DNA from: Dasypus novemcinctus
Taxonomy: Eukaryota; Chordata; Mammalia; Cingulata; Dasypodidae
Direction of reading: 5' to 3'
Length of the DNA: 64,000 nucleotides
NCBI RefSeq assembly: GCF_030445035.2
Contig: NC_080701.1
Location: forward strand, 16,894,798-16,958,797
Position numbers and translations under genes: made by a program. The notes beneath the pieces are model-generated. The model saw only the letters and a list, made by a program, of their open reading frames with translations. It was not told the DNA's origin and ran no database searches. Shown here piece by piece: positions 1 to 10,867 of the stretch (position 1 is the first letter of the stretch; the number at the start of each line of letters is the position of its first letter).

Positions 1-718
1 TTGGAATATTGTAATATCATTTTTGGGATTCAGAGGGTGGAGGGGGCAGGTTGAGATTATTTATGAACCCCAAAAAAGAGGATTTTATTTGCAAACTGGC
101 CTGTTCCTCTGAGTGTGCTACTCTTTAATTGTATTAAATTTAAAGGTTTTAAGTTTGTTTGATTAAATCAATTTAGGGTGTTTGCAAAAGGGCTGTTTGT
201 ATATCAAATCTTCTGAGACCGGGCTTTGGAGGGGGGGGTATGGCGGAAGGAATGTTGGAGATCTGGTTAAGACATAGTAGAAGAAACAAAGGGACAGTTA
301 GGAACATTCTACTCTGGGGCACAATGTATTCCAGTTTTATTTGAATTTTTAATTTCCATATTTCCATATGTTTGACATCAGGCTTCTAAAGTACTAGCTT
401 TATGAGATCCTGGGATATGATGTGTTAACTTTCTACTTTGTCTTCAAGTATAGATGAATGCACTGCTGTGTTTAAATTCTCTTGTAACCTTGACTAGGGT
501 ATTCCTAGCATCTTCCTGGCAGACAGGCAGAAAGATTTTGTAGCAAGAACATTGGGCTTGGGTCAGAAGAACTAGTACATTACTCTTTCATTCTAAATAG
601 TTTCAGTTTTTTAAGAACTTGAACAAGTCATCACTTCCCAAGGTTCAGTTTTTTTCCCCAAGAAATTACTCTTTATTTTCCCCCCCCAACAGATAATGTA
701 TATGAAAACACTTTTAAA
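1..718. other. Unassigned noncoding sequence
   Basis: AT-rich sequence with short G-runs and no reading frame that resembles a protein. I recognise no repeat family here. It could be unique intergenic or intronic DNA, or a repeat too old to recognise by eye. Confidence 0.5.
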
Positions 719-730
719 ATACTAAGATGT

Positions 731-970
731 GGGAGCAGATGCAACTCAAGCAGTTGAGAGCCCACTTCCCACATAGGAGGTCCAGGGTTTGGTTCCCGGT
801 GCCTCCTAAAGAAAAACAAACAGATAAGGAGCAGACAAAGTGCAAAATAAAACAAAACAAAACAAAAAACAGGAGAAGTAGACAATAAGTGCAAACAACA
901 AGCAAAAACAATGACAGGAAAAAAAACAGCAATGAGCAAACAGACAAAGAAGCCATCTTGGGGTGGGGGA
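731..970 (+). mobile_element. tRNA-derived SINE (DAS type)
   Basis: The head 'gggagcagatgcaactcaag' followed by 'ggtttggttcccggtg' gives the A-box and B-box layout of a tRNA-derived SINE. The tail is A-rich. The copy is flanked by a near-perfect 12-bp duplication, 'atactaagatgt' at 719-730 and 'atagtaagatgt' at 971-982, as expected for LINE-1-driven insertion. The family matches the DAS SINEs of armadillo. It shares its head with the dimeric SINEs at 15.5 and 38.6 kb. Confidence 0.9.
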
Positions 971-982
971 ATAGTAAGATGT

Positions 983-2285
983 TACATATAAAACCAAGTT
1001 ACAGCTAAATTGGATGCTTATGTGATATGATTTAAAGAACCTCTAAAGCCTCAACACATATTCTTTGCTAGATGTTAATAATACTGACAATTCCTATTAT
1101 TTGACCCGTTCCTTTCATTTAAGACCCCAACTGGGATGTATGAGGAATTGGTTTATGTGACTGACATTACTCCCTAAATGGTGAAATGAGGAGAAAGGAA
1201 AATAAAAAGTAAACTTTTTATAGTAGAAATGGTTTGGACATTCTGAAGCATGGTCCACCATTAGCAGACTGGGTCTAGAATGGTAAAGTAGCCTGAAATT
1301 AAGAAAAATCATGAAACAACAAAATGAGACACTGGAAGAAGGAAAGTGTCTTGAAACAAGAGCTGTTTTCTGCACTTTGGTTTCAGAATTTGCCTGGTTT
1401 ACACAGATTTTTTTGCAAGACCTAGCCTATCAATCATTGCAGCACTAACAGAGATAGGGGGCAATTATTGTACAAAAGAAAGGATACTAGAGAATAATAG
1501 AGGTAAACTAATTTTCGTTTGAAGATTAAGAAACTAAATTTTATTCTACTTCTGTTGCCAAAGGAATTACGTGATTTGATCTTCAACCCAGAGCTGGTTT
1601 GTATCAGATTTGCAACAAGAATTTAAGGCTCTTGACTCTTGGCCCTGCGTTCATTCTACCCCTCCAGGACACCTTTTATTTTTCTGGTTATGGGCTCTGT
1701 AAGTGAGGACATGGCCTGCTTTAGTCACAGCACAAACCAAAGAGACAAGATGAAATCTCTGCCAGGGATTTCTAAATTCATGCTCATACTCTCAAATGAT
1801 CCAAACCTCTTTAAGTGTGCTCTGGTAAAGTTTTTGACAGAAATATAGATACATGTTTCTATCCATCCTTATAGTATGTATTATTATTTTCCTTCATCCT
1901 GTGCTGGCATTGTAACTACCCCAGTGGTTGCAAAGATTGATGTACAACCTGAAGCTCTTTCCCTTTCGAGAATAAATATGTGTTGCAAAACCGTCTTTCT
2001 GGTTTTAGTCATTGCCAAAGCCTCTGATATCTGAGATTGCACAGGCAAAACAATGTGCACACTGAGTAGGAACTTGCACTTAAAAACTATGTCAAATGAC
2101 TACATGTATGTATTAATGAGAAACATAGAGCATGTAATGGAGCATCAACAATTCAGATTAATCTTCTTCCTGTCTAAGAGCAAGGCTATTTGGACATTAC
2201 TCCCAACTCATTAGACTTCAGTTCGTAAACATGGAATGATGAAATTTTAGAAGTCCAACTCTTATCATTTGGGTGACATGATAAC
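983..2285. other. Unassigned noncoding sequence
   Basis: No gene and no confident repeat. About 1520-1670 has a faint resemblance to a minus-strand MIR ('aacccagagctgg' and neighbouring bases), too weak to call. Confidence 0.4.
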
Positions 2286-2400
2286 ATAGAAACAGAAGGG
2301 CTAACTGACCCACTCAAGGCTACACAAGCTATAGTTAGTGAACAAGCTACATGGAACCTGGGCCCAGTATCCCAGTCCAGTGCTTGGGGTGCTATGAGGA
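2286..2400 (-). repeat. MIR SINE fragment
   Basis: The plus strand reads like the reverse complement of the MIR core: 'gaaacagaagggctaactga', then 'actcaaggctacacaagcta', then 'ggaacctgggcccagta'. These match the antisense MIR order (aaactgaggc, ttgcccaaggtcacacagct, gaacccagg). It is heavily diverged, as expected for a MIR. Confidence 0.65.
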
Positions 2401-3199
2401 TTTGTACCAATGGAAAAAACCCAAATCAGGGAAATATCTTGAAGAACTGATTTTTTCACATTTCAAAAAGAAGTAAGCAATAAGACATTCCATGATAGAT
2501 ATGCTATCAAAATGTGTGTCTTGAATTGGTTCCTACACTCACCATCAGACATACAAACACAGATACACGCACGCACACACACACACGTACTCAGTAAGAA
2601 AACTGTTCTGGATAAAAATTGGGTAAAATTCCCCAAGTCGCTGCCATGTTAGCTACTGGTATTATCAAATATTTTTAATCTCTTTTCTGAGCACAACTCA
2701 CATATTCAACAGCTGGGAATAAATAAGCAATATAAATCTCTATTTCTTGAAAACAGAAATGAAGTCTATACCTTTCAGATAACTTAATAACCTCTAGCAT
2801 CAGTAATAAATATCCAGCTTTCTGTATAAATTACATTGGGTCTTAGAATATAGTGTTCTGCCCCTGAGTTATTTGTTTCATATATCGTATCACTAGGTAT
2901 ACAAATTAAAAAGAAATGCTTTAGAATATGATTAAATCACGATTGGAGGGAGCTATGTACCAACAGCACAACTCTGATAAGTGTTCCTCCTTATGGGTTC
3001 CCTGATTCTTCGCTGTAATTGTGTTTCATTAAATAAATGCTCTAGAATTTCAGAAAAAAAAAGTAGCCATTTACAGTGTGACAGGAAACCCCTAGTCTCT
3101 GTGATTGAGGCTCAGTCTACTCGTGTCCTGGACAATGAGGGCTCAAACTTTGATGACCACAAGCCCTTATTAATTTTCCCAGCTTTTGTAGAGAGCCAG
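2401..3199. other. Unassigned noncoding sequence with a CA microsatellite
   Basis: No coding signal and no recognisable repeat apart from the CA tract near 2565. The right edge runs into the presumed 5' LTR of the retroviral remnant, whose exact start I could not fix, so the last 100 bases or so may belong to that LTR. Confidence 0.4.
2565..2586. repeat. Short (CA)n microsatellite
   Basis: About eleven CA/CG dinucleotides interrupted by two G substitutions. Confidence 0.9.
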
Positions 3200-3580
3200 G
3201 GCCAGGGATAAGTGATGGCAAAGCTTTAATGGGTCCACGGTTCAGGTTGACTGGAGACACTTCTGATTCTGGTGGGCATGTTTTATGACATCCAGTCTGT
3301 CCCAGGTGAGGAGGGGATAGGGTTCCTTCACTACAGCACACAAACACAAGAGAGGGCTGTTGCGTGTAGAGCATCTCCTGCATTGGCCATGGGTTGAATC
3401 CCACTGGCTGTGGGGAACAAATGCCCTCTAGTGAGGTTAGCCTTGCTTTGTCTCTTCTCTATGTGAGGAAAACATTGTTCTATCCAGTGCTATGATGTGC
3501 TTTGTGCTTCTGTTGGCATTCCTGACACCTGTATTGGAGTGGGTTGTCATCTCTTTAGGTGTCTCTCCTTCTGATCGACA
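3200..3580 (+). repeat. 5' LTR of the provirus remnant (start approximate)
   Basis: The block from about 3262 to 3580 aligns, with many substitutions, to about 10548-10867. Shared landmarks are 'gtgggcatgttttatg', 'gaggaaaaca' versus 'caaggaaaaca', 'cttctgttggca' and 'ctccttctg.ycgaca'. I place the end at the 'gaca' at 3580 because homology stops there. The next bases, 'ctttggcgcg', contain a TGGCGC that might be a primer-binding-site relic, but only six bases fit. Confidence 0.65.
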
Positions 3581-4996
3581 CTTTGGCGCGGTTGGCTGCA
3601 TCACCACAAAAAAGCCCGCCATGGCATGGTGGAGGTATAAGGTATTGTCAGTTCCATCATCCCAGGGTGATGCTGGCTCCCCAGAGGATGACAGGCTGAC
3701 TGAGATGCTAGCTTCCCTCAGGCCACAGGGGGAAAGTGGGATAAAAACAATCTCCCTGTTATGAAGATGAGTTATTGAAGTTGGTAAGAGTGGAGATGAG
3801 GGGAGCTGGACCCCAGGAAAAGTAGGTGACTCCTGGCCACCTGCATACTCACCACACTCACTGACCCCCACTGTGTCTCAGGGGTTGTCAAAGACTCCAG
3901 AGGAGAGTCTGGGACCCCTGTGCAGGGAGCTTTGCCTGATCTGGGCTTTTCGTGTGACCCAGGTTAGACCTGTTTTCCCTCAACACAGAACTAACAGTGA
4001 TAGAGCTGAAAACCAAACTACTAAAATGAGGTCTTTTTCTGAGAGCAAAGTATGGAAGATAAAAGATACGGGCAGAAGTTGCGGGGGAGAGGGGTCATAT
4101 GGTTTGATTGGTGCATCTGTTTGATGATTGGGCACTACAGACTCAGATTTCTAGGGCCAAGTGGTGCAGTCTGGGGAAGTTAACTACTGGCCCTCTGCTA
4201 TAATGTCTTTTTGCCCACATTGGACAGGACAACTGATAGGACAGAGACACAGACAAGCCCATGCCCCTTTTAGTCTGGGTTTCAGGGAACAGGAGAGTGG
4301 TATTCCCAACTGTGGGAGACTTTCCAAAAAGTAAAATCTCATGGAATACTATTCATGAGGCTATAATCATCCTGAGGGTGAGTTAATTGATGCTTGGCTC
4401 TATGGCCCCAACCCAGGCAGGACGTGGATGAATCTGTCCTGTCCCAGACTATTTGGAAGCATTCATGAAACATGGGCTTCCCCAACAGAAACTGTCCTGT
4501 CCCATTTGTTGTCCCCTGGAATGATGGTGGGGGAAGATGTAGGAAAGCTCTACCATAAAGTCTGGCTCTGGGGTGGAAATAGCAGGGAAGTGTCAGCTGT
4601 CTTCACCGAGGTACATCCAAGGGACAGAAGCTGAGCCATTGGAAGCTGCCCTCACCAAAGGTTCATACGGCGAACACAGTGTGGCTTTGGTTATTAAAGC
4701 AAAGGATAGATAGAGCAGAAATTGATGGGATTCCCATGGAAGAACTCTGCCAATACTTCTGTGTGGGAGGCACTTCCTCTAAATCAGGGATTCAGGCCCT
4801 GGTACAAGCCATAGAAGAGATGAAGGAAGAAGCCCTGGAGGATGGAAAGATTTAGAATCTGCCCTCCAAGCCCCTGATGCAGTTGAGAGAGGAGGGAAAC
4901 AACAATTGATGAGGCTTACCTGTTGCGTCCCTCTGCCCTGATCAGAGTATTGAAGAAGAAAATTCCTACTGTCACTGTGATGTCTGTATAGGGAGG
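3581..4996 (+). pseudogene. gag-region remnant of the provirus
   Basis: This stretch lies between the 5' LTR and the protease, where leader and gag sequence belong. It has several short plus-strand frames (for example 3873-4124 and 4428-4634) but none longer than about 85 codons. I cannot identify matrix, capsid or a zinc-knuckle motif by eye. The assignment rests on position and on continuity with the protease. The 144-codon minus-strand frame at 3437-3871 is antisense to this region and the LTR and is taken as chance. Confidence 0.5.
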
Positions 4997-5290
4997 ATGA
5001 TCCCCCTCACCTGTACCCCAATCTTACTCTCTTTAAAAAGAATGATTAGGGGTATTGAGTCCCCACTGGGGATCAGCAGCCCTATGGCTTCATCAGATAG
5101 AGGAGAAAAAGGAAGGATCCAAGACTTTATTGGGTCCTCAGAGACAGGTGCCCAAGTGACAGTAATCCCAGACCCCCATAGGGACAAGGGCCAACTGGTG
5201 ATTTGGGGAGGGTATGGGGAGGACTTGGTGACCTCAGACAGGCAAGTATGCATATGATTGTGGGTGGGACCCTTTGGGCCATTTTGGGTA
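4997..5290 (+). pseudogene. Retroviral aspartic protease remnant
   Basis: One open frame of about 86 codons reads through a retropepsin-like active-site region. The segment at 5141-5152 encodes ETGA where retroviral proteases have D(T/S)GA, followed by QVTVIP and then a flap-like glycine-rich stretch with GGYGED. Retropepsins are dimeric enzymes that cut Gag-Pol and depend on that aspartate, so the Asp-to-Glu change alone would be expected to disable it. The frame stops near 5257, and RT-like sequence resumes in another frame from about 5410. Function is lost and identification is by motif only. Confidence 0.7.
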
Positions 5291-5394
5291 CCAGTGGTCA
5301 TGGTGGTTTCACTGCTGAGTGCATTGTAGGTATTGACATTTTGGCGCTGAAAACCACTATTGCCTGAGGGTGTAAGCCTCCCTCAGGATGGGAA

Positions 5395-7085
5395 ATTCAA
5401 GCCACAACTGTGGGATGTGTCCACTCATACCAGTCTCTGGAGTTGCAGGAGCCCCTTCAGATTGTTCAACAGAAGCAGCACTGCCTGCCAAGCTGGGGCA
5501 AGGATATTACTTTGTTGGTTCAAAACTTGCTACAGGCAGATGTGTTGAGAACCATCCGGTCACAGTTTATCAGCCCAGGTTGGCTCACAAAAAAGGCCTC
5601 AGGATGCTCAAGAAAGACAGTAGATCACTGCAAATTGAATGCTGAGGAGCTGCCCTTGGCCCCTGCTGTGCTTGATATCATTGGTGTCACTGAAGTGGTA
5701 GCAGCCCATACAGAGGACTGATATGCTGCTATTTACCTGGCTAATGCCTTTTTCTCCATCCCCCTGTGGATTAGGGACCAAGATCAATTGGCATTTATGT
5801 GAAATGGCCTCCAGTATAAATTTACATTACATATATAAGGCCTCCAGAATATATTATCTCCTGCAGAGATACCTTAACTGCCCTTTAATTTGTCACCAAT
5901 GGGCAGGGATAGACTTGCAAAAAACCCAATTACCCCCAGAAATGCTTGTCATCCACTGTATTGATGACACCTTCATTGCAGGCCCCACTAAGGAACAGGT
6001 GGAGTAGGCCTTACAAAAAGTCATATATGTTATGACAACTGCAGGTTGGGCAATCAATCCTGACAATGTTCAGGAGTCTACCCAAATGGTTTCTAGGGGC
6101 TGCTTGGGCCAGTAATCCAGAGGAGCATACCAGACAAAGTCAAATAGAAGTTACTGTCGCTGACAGCTTCCACTACCAAGAGGGAGGCCCAATAGCTGAT
6201 AGGATTATTTGGCTACTAGAGAAAGCATGTACCACATCAGGGTATTCTCTTGGCCCCTGTAGTTAAGATCACCCACCAGGTGATCAATTTTGAATGGGAC
6301 TTCCAATAACAGCAGTCTCTAGAGGCCATGTAACCTGCAGTGGCACAAGTTCTACCACTAGGGACAATGGAGAACTCCATTCCTAAGGAACCACAAGTCT
6401 CAGCAACTCCTACCATGCAGACTGCAACAAGAGACTGCCATAAGGGTGTACTGGCCCTCTGGGTTTTGGACACACAGACTACATGAGGCAGCCACTAGAG
6501 GCGCCCTCTTTGAACCTTTGAACAGCACCTTTTAGCTTGTTATAAGGCCTTAGTGGAGATGAAGCATTTAATTACTGGCATGTTATATGTGACTCTAAGA
6601 CCACAACTGCCCATCCTCACCTGTATACTCACTAATCCTACTAATAAAGTAGAATCGGCTCAGCAAAGCCCCATCATTAAATGGAAATGGTATACTCAAG
6701 ACTGAGCCCAAGACCCTGGAACCTCAGAGTCAATCAACTCCATGAACAAATGAACAAATAGCTGCTTTGCTGGGGGGTGGGTTCTGAATGGGCTGCAGGG
6801 ATTGCTCTTGCCCCACCCATGGCTAGGTGGGGTCCTCAGTTCAAAGATGCTCCAGATGATAGTATGGCTTTGTTCACAGAAAGATCTGCAAAATTCAAGG
6901 CTGCTGGAGTCCTTTGGGCTGCTGCAGTCACCCATCCCAAGGATGGCCACCTACTGGCTGAGACTGGACGAGGGCGTTCTGCCCAATGGGCCAAACTCTG
7001 TGCAGTGATGATGGTTATGCAGTCCCCCAACCAGAACTTCCTGCTTCATACTTACAGACCTATGGGCCATTGCAAGCAGACTGAT
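5395..7085 (+). pseudogene. Retroviral reverse transcriptase and RNase H remnant
   Basis: RT-like text is split over at least three frames. The frame at 5410-5721 reads like the finger region, ending near PLAPAVLDIIG. The frame at 5723-6007 holds the palm catalytic motif at 5957-5968 as CIDD in place of the usual YIDD, followed by TFIAGPTKEQVE and a stop. Downstream, 6500-6720 reads in pieces like the connection and RNase H region (LLACY, then PILTC, then IIKWKWYTQD). The intact enzyme would copy the viral RNA genome and degrade the RNA strand of the hybrid. This copy has multiple stops and frame changes and cannot make a protein. Confidence 0.8.
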
Positions 7086-7099
7086 CATATGGCCCACTG

Positions 7100-7900
7100 A
7101 CTGACAAATCAATGCCTGGACTACTAGTGGTTCCCCCATGTGAGGATAAGGGCTATATCAATGTCTTGCAAGCTAAGAAGGATTCTATCCATCATCCATG
7201 TTGATGCCCATGGCAAAGCCCATCACAGATACAAGTGCAGCCAAATCATGAGAACTCACCCTAAGGAATGCGAAAGTCAACGATGTAGCACATTTGTGTG
7301 ACTATCCTGCCAGTGAGTCCAGGCTGTGCAATATGGTGAGCTGGACTATATAAGCCTGAGTTTAGGCCCCATATGAATGTGGCAGCTTGATCACATAAGA
7401 CTGCTGGCCCCAGTCACAGATTCTGGTGGTGTCTCTGCCATAGACACATACTCCAAATACAGAACTGTAATTTCCATGAATCATGTGGATGTCAGGGCCA
7501 CCATTACAGCCTTGGGGAAACACCTGTGCCATGTACTTGTATACACAACTGGACTCCAGTCAGATGAAGATACCTCATTTACAGTGCAAGCAACCCAGCA
7601 GCGGGCACACAGCCATGGTACAAGATGAATCTTTCATGCTTCCTATCATCCTCAAGCAAATGGGACAATAGAACATTGAAAGAGAAGACTCAAACAGCTA
7701 CACAGAGGTCATTAAGAAGGACAACTTATCAGGTGGTACCCATCCAACTAAAGCTATTTGGTCATTAAACACTGCACTCCAGTGGAAAGGAAACACAGTA
7801 CTGCAGCATATGTTGGGAAATCCTGAGCTTGGATTGAGTAGAGGACCAGGCCCCTCTCACCACCACATATCCCCCTCACTGAGTGCACTCCTTGGGGGTG
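7100..7900 (+). pseudogene. Retroviral integrase remnant
   Basis: The frame opening at 7377 begins MWQLDHIRLLAPVTDSGG and continues to IDTYSKY, which fits the start of the integrase catalytic core. The aspartate of WQLD is at 7389-7391. Further on, SDEDTSF matches the region around the second catalytic aspartate. A different frame near 7640-7680 reads YHPQANGTIEH, the stretch that carries the third acidic residue. The zinc-binding region upstream, near 7190-7320, is suggested by spaced histidines and cysteines but is broken by stops. Integrase would insert viral DNA into the host chromosome. This copy is frameshifted and inactive. Confidence 0.75.
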
Positions 7901-7959
7901 CTTTGTGATCTGGTCTGCAGCAGAATTACTGCAAGGGCTTCTGATTTCAACCTGGAGAT

Positions 7960-9240
7960 GATGCTAAATTTGGATGCTTCCCTCTTATGGGACTCCGTAG
8001 GAAAAGAGGAAGGGGTGACAGCATGGGAACATTAGGCTGTCTCTGGCTACCTTGGAGGAGAGCTCCCTTCAATACAATATTTGTATTGAAAACACAAATG
8101 GCACCAGCACCTACCTAGGAGAGGCTCCTAATGACTATTATAACCAAATAGTGTGATTTGTTTCTGAGGACAGTACTCTTGAACCTGAATTTGATGTTAC
8201 TATGGGCAGAAAGACTATTGAAGTGTATGACTGGTGGCCACAGCTGGCACACTGGGGAAACTGAGAAGCACAGTACTGCTGGGTTATGGAGCACCACAAG
8301 TGCTTCCTTAAGACTGGAGCCCACATGTTGCTTTGGGTAGACCTTAAGTCTGGGCTCACCTGGCCTGTCGATAACAGCGCCCTATTTAGCTGACCTGTCA
8401 GGAGGTAGCAGGAGGTAGGCCCTTCTATACCACCTACATTGAAATGTGTACTATTCATACAAGGTGGCCAGATGGACTTCTGCTGAGTATTTATGGGGAT
8501 TGATAATGTGCTGATGCTCAGCTAACTAAAAAGAATAATAGAGATACCCATCTATCACCTAATTGGTAAGACAAGACTATACTAACCCTGGAATTAAGGG
8601 AAGCTGGACTCATTATTGTATGTGGGGATCATTTGATGAGATCTTTCTCTCACAACAGTATGGGCAATGTGGCTTAGGATATTTCCCAATATAACTTGGG
8701 AAAGAAACATAGCATCTCCTAAAATCTTCAACATGGGCTCTTTTGCACATCGCAGCAGTAGCACAACAAATAACACTCTCCTGTGACCCAGTGGTGCTTT
8801 CGGCCAGGCAGAATCTATCCTGATTCCCAGAATCCAGGTACATGAACAAAAAAAAGGCTATATAAAACATGTCCAATTTTATAGAAAGGGGATTTAATTC
8901 TACATTTGATTCGCTGGTACTGCTCCAGTGTGAGGCGGACTGTGCAGCAGCCTTTGCCTTCCAAAACTGCGGAGTGCAGGACATTCTGATGTTGCCAGCT
9001 AGGGGTATGTGCTATGCTAAGAAATGTTGCCAAATGAATTTGGGCGTGTTGTAACACAGAGGACATACAAAACGCAATTCACAAAACTGGAGAAATACAA
9101 CCCTTAGGCCTATTCAGCTAGGTTGGGCAAAGCAATGGGTGGGGTAACTGGTTGTGATCCCTCCTCCAAATTGAACTGATCACCTGCTGGGGGTGAGCCT
9201 ATTAGTTGCCCCTATTCAAACGGTTCCAAAAGAATTCCGA
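7960..9240 (+). pseudogene. Retroviral envelope remnant
   Basis: The region follows integrase and is full of stops. The clearest part is the open frame 8869-9054. It contains LQCEADCAAAFAFQNCGVQD followed by GMCYAKKCC, which resembles the end of the transmembrane subunit's heptad region and its cysteine motif. The spacing is C-X4-CC rather than the usual C-X6-CC, so about two codons appear to be missing. An envelope gene argues for a class I-like element, since ERV-L elements lack one. The surface-subunit part (8150-8600) is identified only by position. No functional protein is possible. Confidence 0.6.
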
Positions 9241-9518
9241 AAAATTCTAAAGTGACATGTATCGGAGCTGTGTACCATGCCCCGAACACGTAGCTCACCG
9301 TCCAAAATGGAAGATGGTCGTATCGGGATATTTAGTGTGTCTCTTGGGTCACAGTGCAGTCAGGGATGCACTCGGTAGGGGACAGTCCTAGTGAGTCCTG
9401 GGACACAAATACATCCTGTGCTCAGGGCCAGGTATGGTAGGGCAGCAGAATATCCTTGTCTACATATAATAACATGACTTCAAAATGCTGTTTGACCTAA
9501 TGTAAGGGGGAAATGGAA

Positions 9519-10464
9519 AGGAGAAATGAGATTATAAGGCTATGAGTCTCTAAAAAAGAGTCTGGAGGTTGTCAGAAGGAATGCCCTTATGCACAACTGA
9601 GCAGAGTCTAAGAGACAGATAAAGTAGATACAACCCCAGGTATTGGTTCTTTTGAGGGATAAAGAGACCCACGGGTTCTATGGTCATGACAGATGGGGTT
9701 CACTGCCATGGCAGATGGCCCTTCTTTGGAGCTGGTGTTTCTGCATGATGGAATTGGACTCAGAGGGGATCTCTTCTCACAAGACTTGCATGCTACTTTA
9801 TTGGAATTGTAGTTGGTGCTGGGGTTTAAGATATATTTAGGGGATTTGAATCTCTGGACTGATAATAAGACACCCAGGCCCAGAGCCTCAACAGACTTCA
9901 GCTCCTACACTTTGATTTATTGGACTTACCCCACTCAGCTAACATTGAGTTGAAGAATGTCAACCACCACACCATGGAGCCTAGAGTGTCTACAACTGAG
10001 AGCAGGAGGAGTGCATCCAGTATCCATGTGGAATCTAAGCCCCCACTTGACATAGATGTGCAATGGACACAACCAATCCAATGTCCACAGAGAAAATGTG
10101 GAATGGGTGTGGGAAGGGTAGCCATGGTGGCTGCTGGGTTTGGGGATTGGGAGGAAGAGATGAGATGTGGAGGCATTTTCGGAACGTGGAGTTGTCCTGG
10201 GTGGTGCTTCACGGACAATTACGGGACATTGTAGATCCCCCAGGGCCCACTGAATGGAACGTGGGAGAGTGTGGGCTATGATGTGGACCATTGACTACGG
10301 GGTGCAGTGATGTTCAGAGATGTACTTACCGGGTGCAATGGATGTGTCATGATGATGGGAGTGTTGCTGTGGGGGGAGTGGGGGATGGGGGCGGTGGGGT
10401 TGATTGGGACCTCATATTTTTTTAATGTAATTTTTAAAAATAAATAAATAATTTTAATTAAAAA
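9519..10464 (+). mobile_element. 5'-truncated LINE-1 3' UTR insertion
   Basis: This block matches the 3' UTR of the LINE-1 that ends at 57872: 'atgcacaactgagcag' here and 'atgcacaactaagcag' there, then 'ggaggcattttcggaac' versus 'ggaggcattttttgggac', and 'gagagtgtgggctatgatg' versus 'gagagtgtaaactacaatg'. It ends in A/T-rich sequence with 'aataaataaataa'. No ORF2 part is present. It sits inside the provirus immediately before the 3' LTR, so it is younger than the provirus. I could not see a clean TSD. The frames at 9898-10291 on both strands are by-products. Confidence 0.85.
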
Positions 10465-10484
10465 AAATGCAATCTTCTAGTAGA

Positions 10485-10867
10485 TAAGGGGACTGTGGTA
10501 CATTCCTTTCCCTACTGTCCCGAGCAGATGCAAACTTTCACGGGAGACAGTCTGATTCAGGTGGGCATGTTTTATGGCATCCAGCTCATACCGTGGTAGG
10601 CTATCTGTCCTGGTGCAAGGGGAGCAGGAGCCTCCTCTGTGGCACGTGAACACAGGAGAGGATTGCTCTGCATAGTGCATCTTCCTGAGTTGGCCACAGA
10701 TGGAGATCCATGTGCTATGGGGAATTGATGCCCACTAGTGCAGCTGACCTTGCTCTGTCCCTTTTCTATGCAAGGAAAACACCCTACTCAGGGCTGCGTG
10801 AGTCGTACTTCTGTTGGCAATCCCGATACCTGTGTTAAATTTAGGTTGACATCTCCTTCTGGCCGAC
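10485..10867 (+). repeat. 3' LTR of the provirus remnant (start approximate)
   Basis: Partner of the LTR near 3200-3580, sharing the same ordered landmarks. Many substitutions separate the two copies, which points to an old insertion because LTRs are identical when a provirus lands. The left edge adjoins the inserted LINE-1 tail. Confidence 0.65.

Larger units (their letters stand above)
3200..10867 (+). mobile_element. Degenerate endogenous retrovirus (provirus remnant)
   Basis: Two diverged direct repeats of about 380 bp (near 3200-3580 and 10485-10867) flank an interior with gag/protease, reverse transcriptase, RNase H, integrase and envelope traces in proviral order on the plus strand. 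All coding parts carry stops and frameshifts. A CX4CC envelope cysteine motif and the protease and RT wording point to a gammaretrovirus-like (class I) element, but the pol text also resembles ERV-L, so the class is not settled. A LINE-1 3' end is inserted just ahead of the 3' LTR. I found no convincing provirus TSD. Confidence 0.85.

Noticed and set aside
731..800. tRNA-like sequence with A and B boxes, and similar ones at the other SINE heads
   Set aside because: These are heads of SINEs followed by SINE bodies and A-rich tails, not tRNA genes.
3584..3602. TGGCGC after the 5' LTR as a lysine tRNA primer-binding site
   Set aside because: Only the first six bases fit; the following bases do not, so it is not reported as a primer-binding site.
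3437..3871. 144-codon minus-strand open frame
   Set aside because: It lies antisense to the 5' LTR and gag region, shows no motif and has no partner frame nearby. Best explained by chance in GC-richer sequence.
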